This document shows, one piece after another, positions 25,891 through 38,398 of a stretch of DNA of 64,000 bases. The notes beneath the pieces were generated by a model, which saw only the letters and a program-made list of their open reading frames with translations, was not told the origin of the DNA and did no database searches. The position numbers and the translations under genes are program-made. The stretch is from Boswellia sacra (lineage: Eukaryota; Streptophyta; Magnoliopsida; Sapindales; Burseraceae): NCBI GenBank assembly GCA_013180625.2, contig SNVD02013892.1:496001-560000 (forward strand), read 5' to 3'. Each line of letters starts with the position of its first letter. The stretch's first letter is position 1.

Positions 25891-26194
25891 TTAAAATATT
25901 TAATTATTAATTAAGTATATTTTAAAAAAATAAAACAATGAAGGAATTTTGTAATATATTTTTCTAATGAGGATATTTTAGACATTTCTCAATCAAAAGC
26001 AGAATTAGGTCTCCAAAAGTAGGTGACTCCCTGCTATTGAGGTCCTTTATAAATTCAGCTTTTTTTCTTTTTTTTTTTTTTGCAACAACTTCTTTTTGAA
26101 GGAGGTGAACAAGTAATCCTAAACACCCCTACGTTATTGTTGCTGTAGAAAAAAAGCATTTTTTTTTACAGCAAAAGCAACCCCAAATGGGCCC

Positions 26195-26860
26195 GTTATC
26201 ATGTCTTTTATTTATTATTACTTTTTATCTATCTAATTATTTGTGTCGTAATTAGGCTTAGCCTAGGGGTTGCTAGTCCAACCGAAGTGCCCAAGCAGGC
26301 CCAAATCAATTGCCCTAAAATCTGAAATGAACAGGCTATTAATTAGATAGATAACCCTTAGAGGACATGCACAACACCTACCGTCTGTTTAACTCACAGC
26401 ATCTACCGTGTGTCAAGCCGATGGCATATAACAAAGAGCGCCAACCACCATTTTATAAAAGAGTCAAACACCACCATCAAGGAAGCATCCATACACTGTG
26501 ACCACCTAACTCCCTGCTACTATTATATTGGTTGATCCAATGTAAGAGCAGTAAATACTAGACATAGGAAGTTGGAGGAAAACCTAGGATACCAAAAAGC
26601 CTAAATATAAAAAGGCATGATAAACTCAATATGAGGTAATTTGATCTCCTTGAGACATGGCTGGGCCTTGGGGTCATATCTAATATTCTTAAGGCACTTG
26701 ACCACACACGCGTATAGGTTTCCAAAAAGACTTTACCATATTGTTGCCTACCACACTAAGTTGATTTTCAGTATGCAAATGCTGACTTTGCCCTTAAATG
26801 TCTGTTATTTGTTTACATTGCCCAAGATCTCAACCTATTAACACCAAATGCCTAGCTAGT
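26195..26860. other. Non-coding spacer
   Basis: No gene or repeat termini recognised between the TIR element and the putative Gypsy solo LTR. Confidence 0.45.
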
Positions 26861-28000
26861 TGTCATACCCCTTGCGACACATGCACAGTTTTACACTGAA
26901 CTTGTGCAAATGAGTGTAGAGGAGAGGGAATTTAGGGTAAGTATTATTATAGTGATCCAGAATCCTTATACCGAGTAGAGTTTGACAGCACAAGAACTAT
27001 GAGTAATGTTTCAGAAGGTTCCGAGACGTTTCGAAATATTCCAAAAAGGTTTGGAAAGTGTGAGAAGGGCGTGGAAGACTTAGGAAGGTTCTGAAAGGCT
27101 CTACAAGGCAACAAAAGTTTGTAGAATGTTGTGAAATATTTTGAGAGGTAGAAGAAATATTATGAGTCTAAAGTTTTCTATAGATGTCTAGGGTTGTCTA
27201 TTATAAATAGGGATGTTCATTTTTACCCGACTCGATCCGACCCGATCAGGTTAACCCGACCTGTGCAGGTTGTGATCGGGTTTCTATATTTAAAAACCCG
27301 AACTCAGGTACAAAATAAACAACCCAATAAGTATCGGATTGAGATTGGGTTTAATACAAAAACTCGATATGCAATCCAATCCGGCAAAATAAACATTAAG
27401 AAAGATAAGAAATGTGCTAGATGTGTCATTATGTAATTGGATATATCTTTAATATAAATTTAACTTTCCCTAAAAAAGCCCTAGTTACTATACGTTTTCA
27501 ACCTCTCTCACATCTCTCATCGCTCTTCCATCCTCTTTTCGTCCCTGTGGGTCACAACTCCACCAAGGTCATCGACCACTATCTCGTCACCATGTACTTT
27601 GACGTCCAATGGGCCTAAGAGATCTCTTGATCTAGATTTCAGGTCATGTAGGAGTTGGGAAAGGTGAAATTTCTAGGTTTTCTTTATTTATTAATAACTT
27701 TCTCTCTCATCTCTTCCTCTCTGATTAGTTAATTTTTTTCCTCCAATTTTGACAATTTCTTTCTCTTAATTCTTCCTCTCTCTCCTTTTTTTTTGTGCCA
27801 ATTTGTTTACCTTTTTTTTCTTTAACCATCCTCCGATGATGGCTGCCATTGTTTACTTTTTTTTTTCCTTAACATATCTTCAATGATGGCTGCCATGAGT
27901 GTACTTTGCGGCTACAGAATTTGATGGATTGTATTAGGATTTCAGTGATGATGGTTATGTGTGGTTTTTTTTTTTTTAAGGTGGAGGTGGCTCTAGTTAG

Positions 28001-28883
28001 TAGGGATGTCAAAATCCTGACCCGATCCCAAAAAATTTTCTGAAATTTTCGGGACCGGGGCCTGGCCGAGTAATTTAATTTCGGGTCCGGGTATATTAAT
28101 TCCCCAGAATGATCCCTGGATTTTTTAATTCTGTTTTTTATTTTAAAAAAATGTACTTATATTTGTTTTTGCGAGCTTTTACTGAAGCAGTAGATGTAAC
28201 CTGGTGGTGTGGTACTCCCTGAACATTCTTGCACATGTAGACTAGCTGGACGTACTTTTTTTTCCATCCTCTATTGTCTACAATTCAAAAAATGCTGCAT
28301 TTTCAAGCTCTTAACAACTCCACCTCTATCAATGTTTAGACATCCTCTATTGTCTACAATTCACTTGTCATTTGCTTCAACCTGCAAATATAAGGCCGTT
28401 ATAATTAAATATGATGCAAAAAGACAAAAAAAACAAAGTTAAAACAAGCAACTTGCCAAAACGCTTGACACACTCGACATGTAAGTGTCGAGTGTCGGAT
28501 GATGCATCCGACACTCGATGTCTTGACATGTAAGTATCGAGTGTCGGATGCGTCATCCGACACTCGATGTCTTCTAAAATAGACTGATATCGAGTATCGG
28601 TTGTGAATCCGACATGACTCGACATGTAAGTGTCGGGTGTCGGATTTCATGATGTCGAGTGTCAGATTTTATATTGTCGTAAATTAAATAAATTAAATAA
28701 AATATTTTTATATTTATTCTGGGCCAGGGCCGGGCCGAGGAGTCTAGTCCCCGGCCTCGGGCATTCCCCGGGATTCCTCTCCCCGTCCCCGACCAATCTC
28801 CCTAGAAATCTAGGCGATTCCCTTGTAAAACCGGGCCGAGGATCCAGGTACCTGGCCCCGCCTGGGTAATTTTGGCATCCCTA
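28001..28883. mobile_element. hAT-like non-autonomous element (inner, 883 bp)
   Basis: The left end TAGGGATGTCAAAAT and inverted right end TAGGGATGCCAAAAT match at 14 of 15 positions. Flanking 8-mers CTAGTTAG (27993-28000) and CTAGTTAT (28884-28891) match at 7 of 8, the target duplication size of hAT transposons. Subterminal GGGCCGGG-rich stretches are on both sides. No transposase. It carries the hairpin minisatellite at 28465-28675. Confidence 0.78.
28465..28675. repeat. Hairpin-forming GTGTCGAG minisatellite (copy 1)
   Basis: Three variant repeats headed by GACATGTAAGTGTCGAG-like sequence (28469, 28525, 28621). Two perfect hairpins are visible: arms 28489-28501/28505-28517 with a 3-nt loop, and 28538-28550/28554-28566 with a 3-nt loop. 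The same repeat family occurs at 49940-50645. Confidence 0.85.
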
Positions 28884-29914
28884 CTAGTTATGGGTTTTTG
28901 TATTTTATTAAACTTTTTTATTTGTTGTTAAAAGTGATCAAGAATATTATGGGTGGTATTTTTTTGGTGGTGGTCGGGTCCTGGTAACGGGTTTTTATAT
29001 TTTGTTAAATATTTCTATTTGTTGATAAAAGTGATCAAGATTATTAGTATTTTTTTTATGATTATACCACTAAAGAAAAATGTATTAGTTACTTTTCCTA
29101 TAAGAGCAGAATATGAAACAAAATAGGGCATGATAAATAAATAAATTTTATATACATTCTCAAATATATTAATTTATTTTGTTTTATGAATTTGTTGAGA
29201 AGATTTGATACATTCTCAAATCTTTAAAAAAATTAAAAAAAAATTGTTTTTAGTTTCTATTTTTCAAAAAAAAATTCATAAAACAGTTCATGATAAATAA
29301 ATCAGAATTACATAATTAACAAACCCGATCAACCCGATTAACCTAACCAGATCTGATGAGCGGGTTATGAATCAAGTTTCTCTCTTCAAAAACCCGGCCA
29401 TGGGTCTATTTTTCCTAACCCGATGAGCTGTCAGGTTGAGTCAGATTTACTCGATCTGATTTGTGTGCACCCATAATTTTAAATATAGTATTCCCTAGTG
29501 TTATGTCGAGAAATATAGATGATTTTAGAGATACTTGGCCACAAAGGCAATGTTTGTAAATATCTAGGAAGGGTCTAGCCAATAAGTTGTTGGCAAGTGG
29601 CATAATAATAGTCACATATTGAGGAGTTGCAAATCTATAAATATGGGTGAGCCTTAATTGTAAATATTTGATAGCAGGGGAATGCTTGATGGTAGAATCA
29701 AGGTTTGAGACCTTATAGCTTGAGTGTCTCTTACTTCAAAGGCCTGTAAATTACTTAGTGTATAATGTATATTTCCTCACCTAAATCTCTTGTATCATTG
29801 TTCTCATTGCTTGAATCTCTTTTTTAGAGGTTTAGGCTTACTTAGGTGTACTTGAGGGCTTAATATTGTCTAAGGCCGCACGGTTTAAACGGGTAAAATA
29901 ATAAGATCGTGACA

Positions 29915-30054
29915 TTGTGTTGGCCCATTGGATCAAGGAGTATCATCGACTATTAACAAAGTGTCCAACCCAAAGTCTTTATGGCAACACCAATGATATT
30001 TTATCACAATAGGTTGTACATGAAATTTGTTATATGTTTTATATTATATATGCA
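29915..30054. other. Short spacer before the duplication boundary
   Basis: No feature recognised. Confidence 0.4.
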
Positions 30055-30310
30055 TAATATACAATTTTTTAACATCATCTCATCATCAAGTCTTTTTGTT
30101 TCACTTTTTATTAGATAACAATAGGAGAAGTTATTATTATTTACAACAAGTTGAACAAGTAGCCATATATGAACTTAATTATCAAATTCAAAGACCGTTT
30201 CGCAGTAATAAATGGGTAATGATAGTAGAAAAATCTTCGAGGATCAATCAATAATGTTGAAATGGTAGTTATTTACGCGTCTCCAACATTATCTCTAGAT
30301 GGCCTCGAAA
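30055..30310. repeat. Far-upstream end of peroxidase duplication unit A
   Basis: Matches 34605-34860: both read AGAAGTTATTATTATTTA, then CAAGTTGAACAAGTAGC, then AATGGTAG..TTTAC.CGTCTCCAACATTAT. In unit B this block lies 1.6 kb upstream of the peroxidase ATG. In unit A the same block sits 16.5 kb upstream of copy 1 because of transposon insertions, and directly abuts unit B at about 30310-30340. Confidence 0.8.
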
Positions 30311-30791
30311 GTCATATGCACCTGCCTTGCTGGTGAAATCTTTGTATTGATTAGCCGACAGAAAGCAAAAAGAAACAGATCACTTTCCATGGTTATGGCA
30401 GCGAGTGAAACATAATATAAGCCATCACACATCGACACCTCATAAATTATAGCAAATTCACCAACTGATAGGCCAAGATTTCAAAACGACAAAACCATGT
30501 ATAGTATACTCAAGTAATTAGATCTGTGTTTTCAACTCAACGTGTCCTATCGATTTTAATGGTAAAACACTGTTACTTGTTGCCAGCTTAAACAATCTCT
30601 GACTAGGAAAGAGTTGAATTGATCAGGCACAACTGTAGTTCAGGAACCAAAAAGAAAAAAGGAAGCATTGAAAGATAAAAGCTAATGAAAATTCTTCTTT
30701 TGGATCATGTTATTTCATAATATAATTTTTCCTTATTAGCATCTTTAAGTCTGTGCTAATTAATTAAGATCATGCCTTCAGCCTTCCTCAA

Positions 30792-33003
30792 TTAATAATT
30801 AAATGCTGTGCATTCGTTCCTTATCTCTCCATCATCACCAGTCTTAACGTCGACCCTCCCAAGCTTTGTAATTGCTTCTACAAACGCACCCTTGAACACA
30901 CTGGGGCGACTAGCAAAAGCCCTGACGGTAGACTGAGAATCAGTGTCAGTGAAGAGCACCTGATCGGAAGTAAACAGTCCCTTCCCATGCACAAGATTCT
31001 TATAGTACACATTGTCAAATTTATTTGGGGTTACAGGATCCATGTTAATAGCAATGCTGGGGTCTGCATCTTTCGGACAGGCTAGCTTCAATTGCTTGGC
31101 GTATTCCGGATCCAGAGAAGGGTCCACAGGGTATGATTCATTAAATGAATAGAGGCGATCCGAAAAGCGGTCACAGTGAGAGAAGCCAATAGTGTGAGCC
31201 CCTGAGAGAGCAATCACATCGGTCTGGTTAAGGTCGTGTTTAGAAAACATTTTGTTGAGTTTCTCAAGATCAAAGTCCGGTTTTGGCAATTTTCCCTTGA
31301 CTTTGGATGCTTTAGATACAAGACCATCACGTCGTCCCAGTTCAACTTCGTATGAAGGACCTCCAGTCTCATTTCGATAACATGGAACAGGTTGAAAACA
31401 GGTTAATTTTAAAAACAACCAAAATTATAGGGGATTTAAAAAAAAATTTAATGTCATAATCGTGTATAGGATTGTCCAGCTTTAGAACTTGATGGTTGAA
31501 CAACTATATAAGGACTATAAACAACTAAATATATATAAGTCAAACAGTAGTCATTATATTCAAATTTTTTAAATATTAATTATTTTTTCACATGTTTTTC
31601 AATATTAATTTTCTTCCTTAAAGCAGAAACTTGTTCGATATTGATAATGGGACAATGTTATGTATGGTTGAGCAGTACTTACCAGGACTACAACATCTCT
31701 AGTAGCAATAGTCAATATGTCCGCACAAGAGACTACGCCAGGGCATTTTTCTTCCACTGCCGTCTTTGCCCTGATAACAGCGTCAAAGCCATCTCCTGCA
31801 AGTGAAACATTGTCTTCAGCATCCTTCTCCGCATCCCCATCTGGTGATGCAATCAAGACTGAGGCGTCACATCCCTGTCAAGAAATTAAGAAGTCTATTG
31901 AGTCTTCCAACTTAATTTTGGTTAATTAGTTAATTGATTCCAAGGTAAAATAAACCAATTTTGCGTGCTTGAAATTCTTTTGCTAAATTGATGTCTGTTT
32001 GAACATCTCCGATTTAAGTCCATTCAGTCTATATGTAACATATATCAATTCGCACTCATCATTTGTCAAACATATATTATTTAGTTGGCAAGCACACAAG
32101 GAAAGGAAACTCCGCTACGGTAAAAGAAAGGAAAATGAGAAAATTTAAAAGCAGGAAGTTGCAAACATCTGACTTTGTGTTACAAACTTGAAAAATCAAA
32201 TTGCTGCATTTGACAAGCTGGGAATTGAATAACCTTTATGATGTGGCTAGTCATAATGCCTCCTAATATGATCCTTTCTCCAACTATAACTTGGCATCAT
32301 TATATATTTGCAACTCAAAAGAGATACTAAATGCAATGTTAGACTAATTCCACAAGGACTGATTATTTGCATGATTATAGTGCGTGCCCATGCTAGATGA
32401 AAAGAAAAATTAATTACATGAGTCTACAATTGATGAATCTCACTTAACTAGAACTTAATTTCTTTATTCCAAGTGGGTGTAGAAATATATTTAGTACAAG
32501 AAATTAAGCTTTATAGAACAGTCCAGTAGTATAGTTGAGGTTTTATTATCTGGTAACAGAAATTAACTAAGCCACTTCCTAGAACATTCAATAGTAAATG
32601 GTTTGGTTATGTAAGAGCCTCCATTGACGACCTTGTCTAATCAAAATTGATAATGTAAAAAAGTTTACGTTCTGAAGCAAACCAATTAGCGCTAGGTCAG
32701 TGAAAACTGAACCTTGGACTTGAAGATTAATTGGAGCGTTCATGATCATGTCAACAACAGAGAAGATATAATTTGACGCACCTCAACGAAGCAATCATGG
32801 AAGAAGAGACGAAGAACTGCTGGAGCAGTAGTGAAAGTCTCGTTGAACTTCTTGGTGATAGCCTTCTTCACTATGGATTCCACGTCGGGACACGTTGCCG
32901 TATAGTAACCTGATGTCAATTGCGCCTCTCCTTTCGACGTAAACATAACAAACACTAACAATAGTGCCACTCCACATAATCTTCTGTTTACCTCCATGGC
33001 CAT
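30792..33003 (-). CDS. Class III secretory peroxidase (copy 2)
   Basis: Minus-strand exons 33003-32782, 31874-31683 and 31367-30792 give 329 aa. Exons 2 and 3 are exactly the same lengths as in copy 1 (192 and 576 bp); exon 1 is 6 bp shorter in the signal-peptide region. The signal peptide spans about 1-27 (before QLTSGYY). The distal site is LRLFFHDCF (Arg65, His69) and the proximal site [12 protein letters not shown] (His196). The eight structural cysteines are present. Intron 2 is 315 bp against 119 bp in copy 1; intron 1 is almost equal (907 and 909 bp). Exon 3 starts Thr-Gly-Gly instead of Ala-Gly-Gly through a changed acceptor context. The role is as for copy 1: extracellular H2O2-dependent phenol oxidation. 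No damage was seen, so both copies may be active. Confidence 0.95.
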
Positions 33004-33083
33004 ATCTCCTTGTAATTGTTAACTCTGTCTCGCTATATGTTCAACTCTCTCAGAGCCTGTTTCCAAATGGAGGCCAATGATGA

Positions 33084-33097
33084 GTCTTATATAGGTA
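33084..33097 (-). promoter_or_regulatory. Likely TATA box of peroxidase copy 2
   Basis: CCTATATAAGACTC on the minus strand about 85 bp upstream of the ATG, matching the corresponding copy-1 block. Confidence 0.55.
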
Positions 33098-33214
33098 GAG
33101 AAGAGAAGAGAGACTCGTAAAGAACATATAGAAGATGACAATTTTAATGCAACCCATAATTTATAAACGTTACACGAGGACGTTTTTTCTTACTTTCGTC
33201 AACTCATGACTCGA

Positions 33215-33665
33215 GAACACCCTTGCCGCTATCGGAGTGGGATCTTCTCCTGATCCAATCTTTTCTTAACTTTCGAAAGATCTCATGTCAGGTGGTAAAT
33301 ATTCAATTCAATGGTTAGGAGTTTACTTATTATTTTTTAACCAAACGGCATAATTTTATGAAAGTAAAAAACTATAGTAAAGTTATAAACGTTTCCCCTC
33401 TCTAACACCTCTCCTTCTGCTTTTTCTCGCTTCTTTATGGACTTTTCATATAATAATGGACACATTTGCCCAAAGAAAGGCAGCAAGAATATAACCAAGT
33501 AGTTCAACAAAAGAGAGATGTTTTGGGTTAATAAAACTATGTCGTTTAGTTGTCAAAAATAATAAAATAAATATTAACTATTGAATTTAATATTTGTCAT
33601 GTATTATGAGATTATTCAAAGATTAGAAAAAGGTTAGATCTGGAGAGGATTCTGGTCCCTATCTA
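33215..33665. mobile_element. Probable MITE insertion upstream of peroxidase copy 2
   Basis: Present in unit B but absent from the matching place in unit A (between about 13990 and 14030). The edges, GAGTGGGATCTTCTCCTGAT on the left and (inverted) GGGACCAGAATCCTCTCC on the right, are loosely related. Another inner inverted pair, AAACGGCATAATTTT and AAAACTATGTCGTTT, lies within. No coding capacity. Confidence 0.45.
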
Positions 33666-34860
33666 ATAACCATATTATCATTTTTAAAAGTTTTCACTTC
33701 TTGGATTTTTTTTCTCCTTTTTGCATCATCTATACTCCAATGGTGCTTTGCCACATCATCCATTTCTGGTCACTTTTCGTCTGGATTTATGTTATTTTAT
33801 TTATTTTCAACTGTAAAATCGGTTAAAGTGGTAGTTGTCCTGTTACTAATTAAATCGAAATTTTCGTTTCTAAAAAACATTTTTATTATTTTTTAATGAA
33901 AAATTGTTTTATAAATTTTACCAAAAAAACTTTAAAAAAAATGTATTTATTTTTAGAAACAATAATTTTACACATGCAACTAATATGTACAACCATCTCA
34001 ATGAACTTTATGGAAGAAGATTGACTTATTCACCTTTCATCAATGCAAATGATATTTTTATTAATAAAAGAATAAATATATTGAAGATTTAATTAAGATA
34101 TTTGTATAATATAGTTATTTTAATTAATTATCTTATTTAAATTTTAAGTTATACTTCATTTTTTTTATTTTAGTTTGAGAACTGATAATTTATTTTTAAA
34201 AGTATAAAGTATCTTTTACTCTTAAAATTCTTATATGAGTGTACTATTTGATAAATATGTATTTAAATTATTTAATTTATATGCACTTACAAGATTTTAA
34301 AAAAAGGTTAAATTATAAATTCTTAATAATTAATTAATTGACTTAAAATAACTATCATATTTTTGTTTTCTTATATAAGTTATAAAATATAGTAAGAAGT
34401 TATACACACATCCCCCCGCCCCCCATCCGAAAGATCTAAGTCTGGTATGTCATTGAATATATCGAATTAGAAGAATGATTATAATATTTATTGTCACTTT
34501 TTTGTTTATTATTACTGGCTACACATTTAATAATATTTTGTCACATCATCTAATATAAAATCAATATGAAATCATTATTTATATGTACGTGCAATACTCT
34601 CATCGTATACCATTTTTAACATCATCAAGTCAATGCATTTTTTTATTAGAAAACAGTAGAAGTTATTATTATTTATAGCAAGTTGAACAAGTAGCTGCGT
34701 ATGAACATGATTATCAAATTCAAGAAACGCCGTTTCGCCGTCATGAAGTGGTAATTATTAGTAGAAATCTTCATGGTTTAATCAATAGCTTGTTGAAATG
34801 GTAGCCGTTTACACGTCTCCAACATTATTACTGGATTGAAATTTTGGCCTCCAATAGTCT

Positions 34861-36009
34861 TGTACCAGCCTTGCTTGTGAGATTGAGAATAATACAGACA
34901 TAGAGTTGAAATTGACAAACTAACAAATTTTAATCTAATATTGAATGTTACACATGAGAAATGCTAGCTATATTCCCAACTATATATGCTGTTTCGATAT
35001 TCTTAAGGCCAAATAACTTAGCAGTGTGCCATGCAAAATTTTGGATAAATATGCTAATTAACTAAATAACTAATTATGTCATACAGCATGATGAGGTTGA
35101 CAAAGATGAGCCTAAATTTATAAATTTTATCGGATATTTATACGAATAAAGGATGTATATATTTGAGTGATAAAAGTTAATATCAATGAAATACACATGT
35201 TTTAGATAGTGCATATCCTTTCATAATTTGAGTAAGGAAAAACGTATATAAAACTATAATAAAAACACGTTAAAAAATGACCTATCGTTGAAAAATTTAG
35301 CACCATGACCTATCTGACCACTAGACACTCGATAGCTGATACGAATGCACCCTTTAATCTGGATCCAATTTCATAAATCTTTCAATCAAGTTATTTCTTC
35401 TCTTCTTGATTTCATATTACTTTGGATTTTTTTTTTTTTTTAACTCTTGATCTCATTTTGACAGACAATCCGTTATGAAGTACCAAACATGGATATACTT
35501 TGATTACATTGGACTTTGTTAATCGTGCAAAAATAATTATTTGGTTTACACTTAGTGTTAAATGAAAGTTAATTATTAATTATATATCACATGAGGCATG
35601 ATATTTTTACTTTATATAGATTATTAATTTAGGAGATCAAACTTATGCACGCCTTTGAGTGGCCAATTGATTATTTACCAATGTTCTTTCTTTTCAAGTG
35701 TGACTTGCCCATATTGCTTTATTAAAAGACTCTGCCAACTGTGGCCTTGAAATAAAATGCATTGACCCAGCTCAACCGCTTGCTGCCTCTTTTTTTTTTT
35801 TTTTGTGTTTAAAGAGGTTGTTTTCTATGGCCAAGACTCATATTCTAAACTAACTAGTTATATTAATTTGTTAATCTATCTATTTCAATTTATTTTTGTT
35901 TAAGCTCTGCACAAAGTACTCGTAGTTAATTTTGACATGTAAAATCAAGTACTTGTTCATACTTTATAAATACATCAAGTTGGATTGTCACATAAAATAG
36001 TATCCTTAT
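34861..36009. other. Intergenic, no gene seen
   Basis: AT-rich DNA with poly-T tracts near 35425 and 35790. No open frame or repeat terminus recognised. Confidence 0.5.
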
Positions 36010-36920
36010 TGTTATTTTTTGCGGTATATGGATAGTTATAAAAAATACAACTGAAAATAGTAAAGTAAATCAGAGTAGAAATTTTACGTAATTCGGTTAT
36101 AAGCAACCTGCATCCATAGGCAGGAAAGATTGCAATTCACTATATTATATATGTTTACAAAACTTAGGACCATTTATAGTGGTAAACTCCCTCTCACACA
36201 TTGACCTAGTCTATGTAAACTAATCTATCCACAATCACAACACTAGCCTCACTTGCACTCTTCTGTTTTTGCTCTTTTTTCTATCACAATTCTCTTAACT
36301 AACCATAGTTAAGAATGATATAACACCCGATATCAGTCACAGATTTATGTGATTACTCAACTCCTTTATGCTCACATAACCTATAATTCCACAACCTCAT
36401 GCAAGCACTCAAACCTCTTACCCAATCTATGACACTCAAAAGAAGCCTAATCTCTCATAAACATTGTAAAGACGCACTCGAACTGGTTTTCTCTTGTTCT
36501 TTTCAAATTCCTTGAATGCCTTCTTCCACAAACTATGAAGATAGCTTTATATACTATTCTTAATCAACTATGATTCCTTTCCTGATCCTGTAAAATCTTC
36601 AATGTAACTCAATAAATAATCTTAAATAAGGATCAATGAATAATAGCAAGCAATCAAATATTATCCTAAGTGATCTAGCATACTATGGTTAATATCCTAA
36701 TCAAATATGAGATAATTAATGCGAGATTCCTATTTAACTAGGATTCTAACTTAGCTTATCCTATTTCAATTAGAATTCCCCTATATTAAAGCTATTATGA
36801 TTTAGGCAATATCATGAATAGGAATTATATTACATTAGGAATTCAATTAAACCAAAGTTTTATTCACATGATGACAACTAATTTTTCACATGCTATGCAT
36901 GTACAACGTAAAAACCAACA
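36010..36920 (-). repeat. Solo LTR related to the Sirevirus LTR
   Basis: It begins TGTTATTTTTTGCGG and ends AAAACCAACA, flanked by perfect 5-bp repeats CTTAT (36005-36009 and 36921-36925). It is collinear with the Sirevirus LTRs in motif order: TTTTACGT(A/G)(A/G)TTCGGTTATAA, GCAATTCACTA, CTCTCACACA(T/C)TGACCTA, then the end ACCAACA, but clearly diverged. No internal domain follows, so it looks like the product of LTR-LTR recombination. Confidence 0.82.
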
Positions 36921-36925
36921 CTTAT

Positions 36926-37428
36926 TTTTGTAAAAGTTCTTATTAAACTTGTACAATACTAATATAGATAAATGTTCTTTCTTTAACTAATTTTAGTTTC
37001 TTCTTTTTTTAGTTAATTTATACCAATCAATGATCATTAACAACATTTTCCCAAGAGTATATAAACCACTATCAAAGTACTCAAAGGAAGAATTGATTAT
37101 ACATCCATCCTAATCAAATCTTAGATAATGTACTATAACTTTGATTATTAAATATGTTGACTTAATTTCCTTCCTAATTTTTATCTTGGAAGAAGACTTA
37201 AATATACTGACATCATTGTCATCTTTCAGCTTTACGATGTGAGTTTACTTGTTTAGTTGCGTATTATTTTGTAAGTCATGATTTCATTTAAAATTTTCAA
37301 CAATTATTTACCTTTTAATCATACTCTCTAAATAATATGCTCTTTTTCCCACATTTAAATTCTCTTTCCAAAATTTTGTAATTTGATTTCGAGAGAATAC
37401 AAAACATGGTTAAGTTAGAATATTACTT
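36926..37428. other. Intergenic spacer
   Basis: No gene or element end recognised. Confidence 0.45.
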
Positions 37429-38398
37429 GGGTTAATGTCACATACTACCCTTACCTCTTGGCATAATGTCACCAAAATAGACCTTTTACACTTTTGTCTA
37501 AATTTGGCCCCTATATTTTAAGAAACCCATCATAGACCTTCCTTCTATTAGTTGTGCGAAATTAGATGACATCATATTTTCTTCCAATTCCAATGTAATT
37601 ACCAAATTACCCTTAACACTAGTTTTAAAAAACATGTGCATAAATAGAATGTACATTGAGACATGACATGATGGTTTTACCCCTGCTTGAATGAGATATC
37701 TAAAATCAATGAGATGAAATCACTATGGTCACCATAACCCTAAAAATGCATAAGCCTAGCCACTATCACCATCACCATCCTAAAATCCCAACCACCCAAT
37801 AGCCACCAACCAACCCTTAAAAACCCCAACTGCCACCCCAAAACCCTCCATAATCAACACCCAAAACCTCAGCACCAACCAATATTTTTCTTAGCATCCA
37901 ACCAACAATTTGTAAACCAATTTGTATCATAAAATCCAAAAAATTAAAAAAATACAAACCCAACAATAACCACCAACAATTAAAAAAAAAAAAAGCAACA
38001 CAACTAAGTGACATTTTTTCCCAATTTTAGTTCTGTGGGAGCAGCTGGATCTCAGTCTCAAACCTGCACCAGCCACCTATGCTTATGTACCAACTTGCAT
38101 CCAATCATCAATTCATAAACAATTTTCTACCATAAAACCTAGAAAATAAAATTAAAAAAAAACTAGTTATTAATTACACAACTTAATTACATCCATTATT
38201 TTTCTCCTATCATCAATTTGTAGATAAATTTGTCATGAAATAGAAAATCAAAAAACCAATATAAAAGACATTAGAGGCGTTTTTCGTGGACAAAAAGAAG
38301 GATGAGAGTAGCATGGACCATCGAAAGTGGAAGTGGAAAGAGTTGACAAATCCGAAGTCTCGGATTAGCCCAATATAACCGAAGTGGAAGTGGAATGA

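Larger units (their letters stand above)
15071..26194. mobile_element. TIR element split by the Sirevirus insertion
   Basis: The left end GAGCCAGTTTGG (15071) and the reverse complement of the right end GGGCCCATTTGG (26194) are related. Both arms continue with GCTTTT/TTGCTGTAG motifs and share GTGTTTAGGATTAC (near 15218 and, inverted, 26115). Flanks suggest a short TTAT target duplication. The element proper is the left arm 15071-15432 plus the right arm 25366-26194. No transposase is visible, so it is non-autonomous. Superfamily is uncertain (PIF/Harbinger or hAT). Confidence 0.5.
27208..29475. mobile_element. hAT-like non-autonomous element (outer)
   Basis: Begins TAGGGATGTTCATTTTTACC and ends GTGCACCCATA, flanked by 8-bp repeats ATTATAAA (27200-27207) and ATTTTAAA (29476-29483), 7 of 8 identical. 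Subterminal DNA is full of CCCGA/TCGGG motifs (for example GACCCGATC), typical of hAT subterminal repeats. The terminal inverted repeat is weak. A T-rich interior includes a small unidentified frame (27421-27618). Its interior holds the inner element at 28001-28883. Confidence 0.6.
26861..29914 (+). repeat. Putative Gypsy-type solo LTR interrupted by nested hAT-like elements
   Basis: It starts TGTCATACCCCTTGCG and ends AAGATCGTGACA, so the ends are TGTCA...TGACA, common in plant Gypsy LTRs. It has a TATA box (TATAAATA, 29636-29643) about 280 bp before the right end and a T-rich U5-like tail. Without the hAT-like insertion it would be about 780 bp. Flanking 5-mers (CTAGT and TTGTG) do not match, so a target duplication is not seen and the call is tentative. 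Confidence 0.45.
30340..34860. repeat. Peroxidase tandem duplication, unit B
   Basis: A 4.5-kb unit containing peroxidase copy 2 with its flanks, collinear with 11275-14290 and, at its right end, with 30055-30310. Differences from unit A include a larger intron 2 and an insertion in the upstream region (about 33215-33665). Confidence 0.82.

Noticed and set aside
27421..27618. Possible captured gene fragment inside the outer hAT-like element
   Set aside because: The sequence looks less AT-rich and somewhat gene-like, but I cannot match it to a known protein and it ends soon; left as unidentified interior sequence.
28465..28675. Idea that the spaced palindromic repeats are a CRISPR array
   Set aside because: Repeats are degenerate, spacing is irregular, spacers are not unique, no cas genes, and the host is a plant; the array sits in a transposon.
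36010..36920. Idea that this was a second complete Sirevirus
   Set aside because: Perfect target repeats directly flank a single LTR; no internal domain or second LTR is present.
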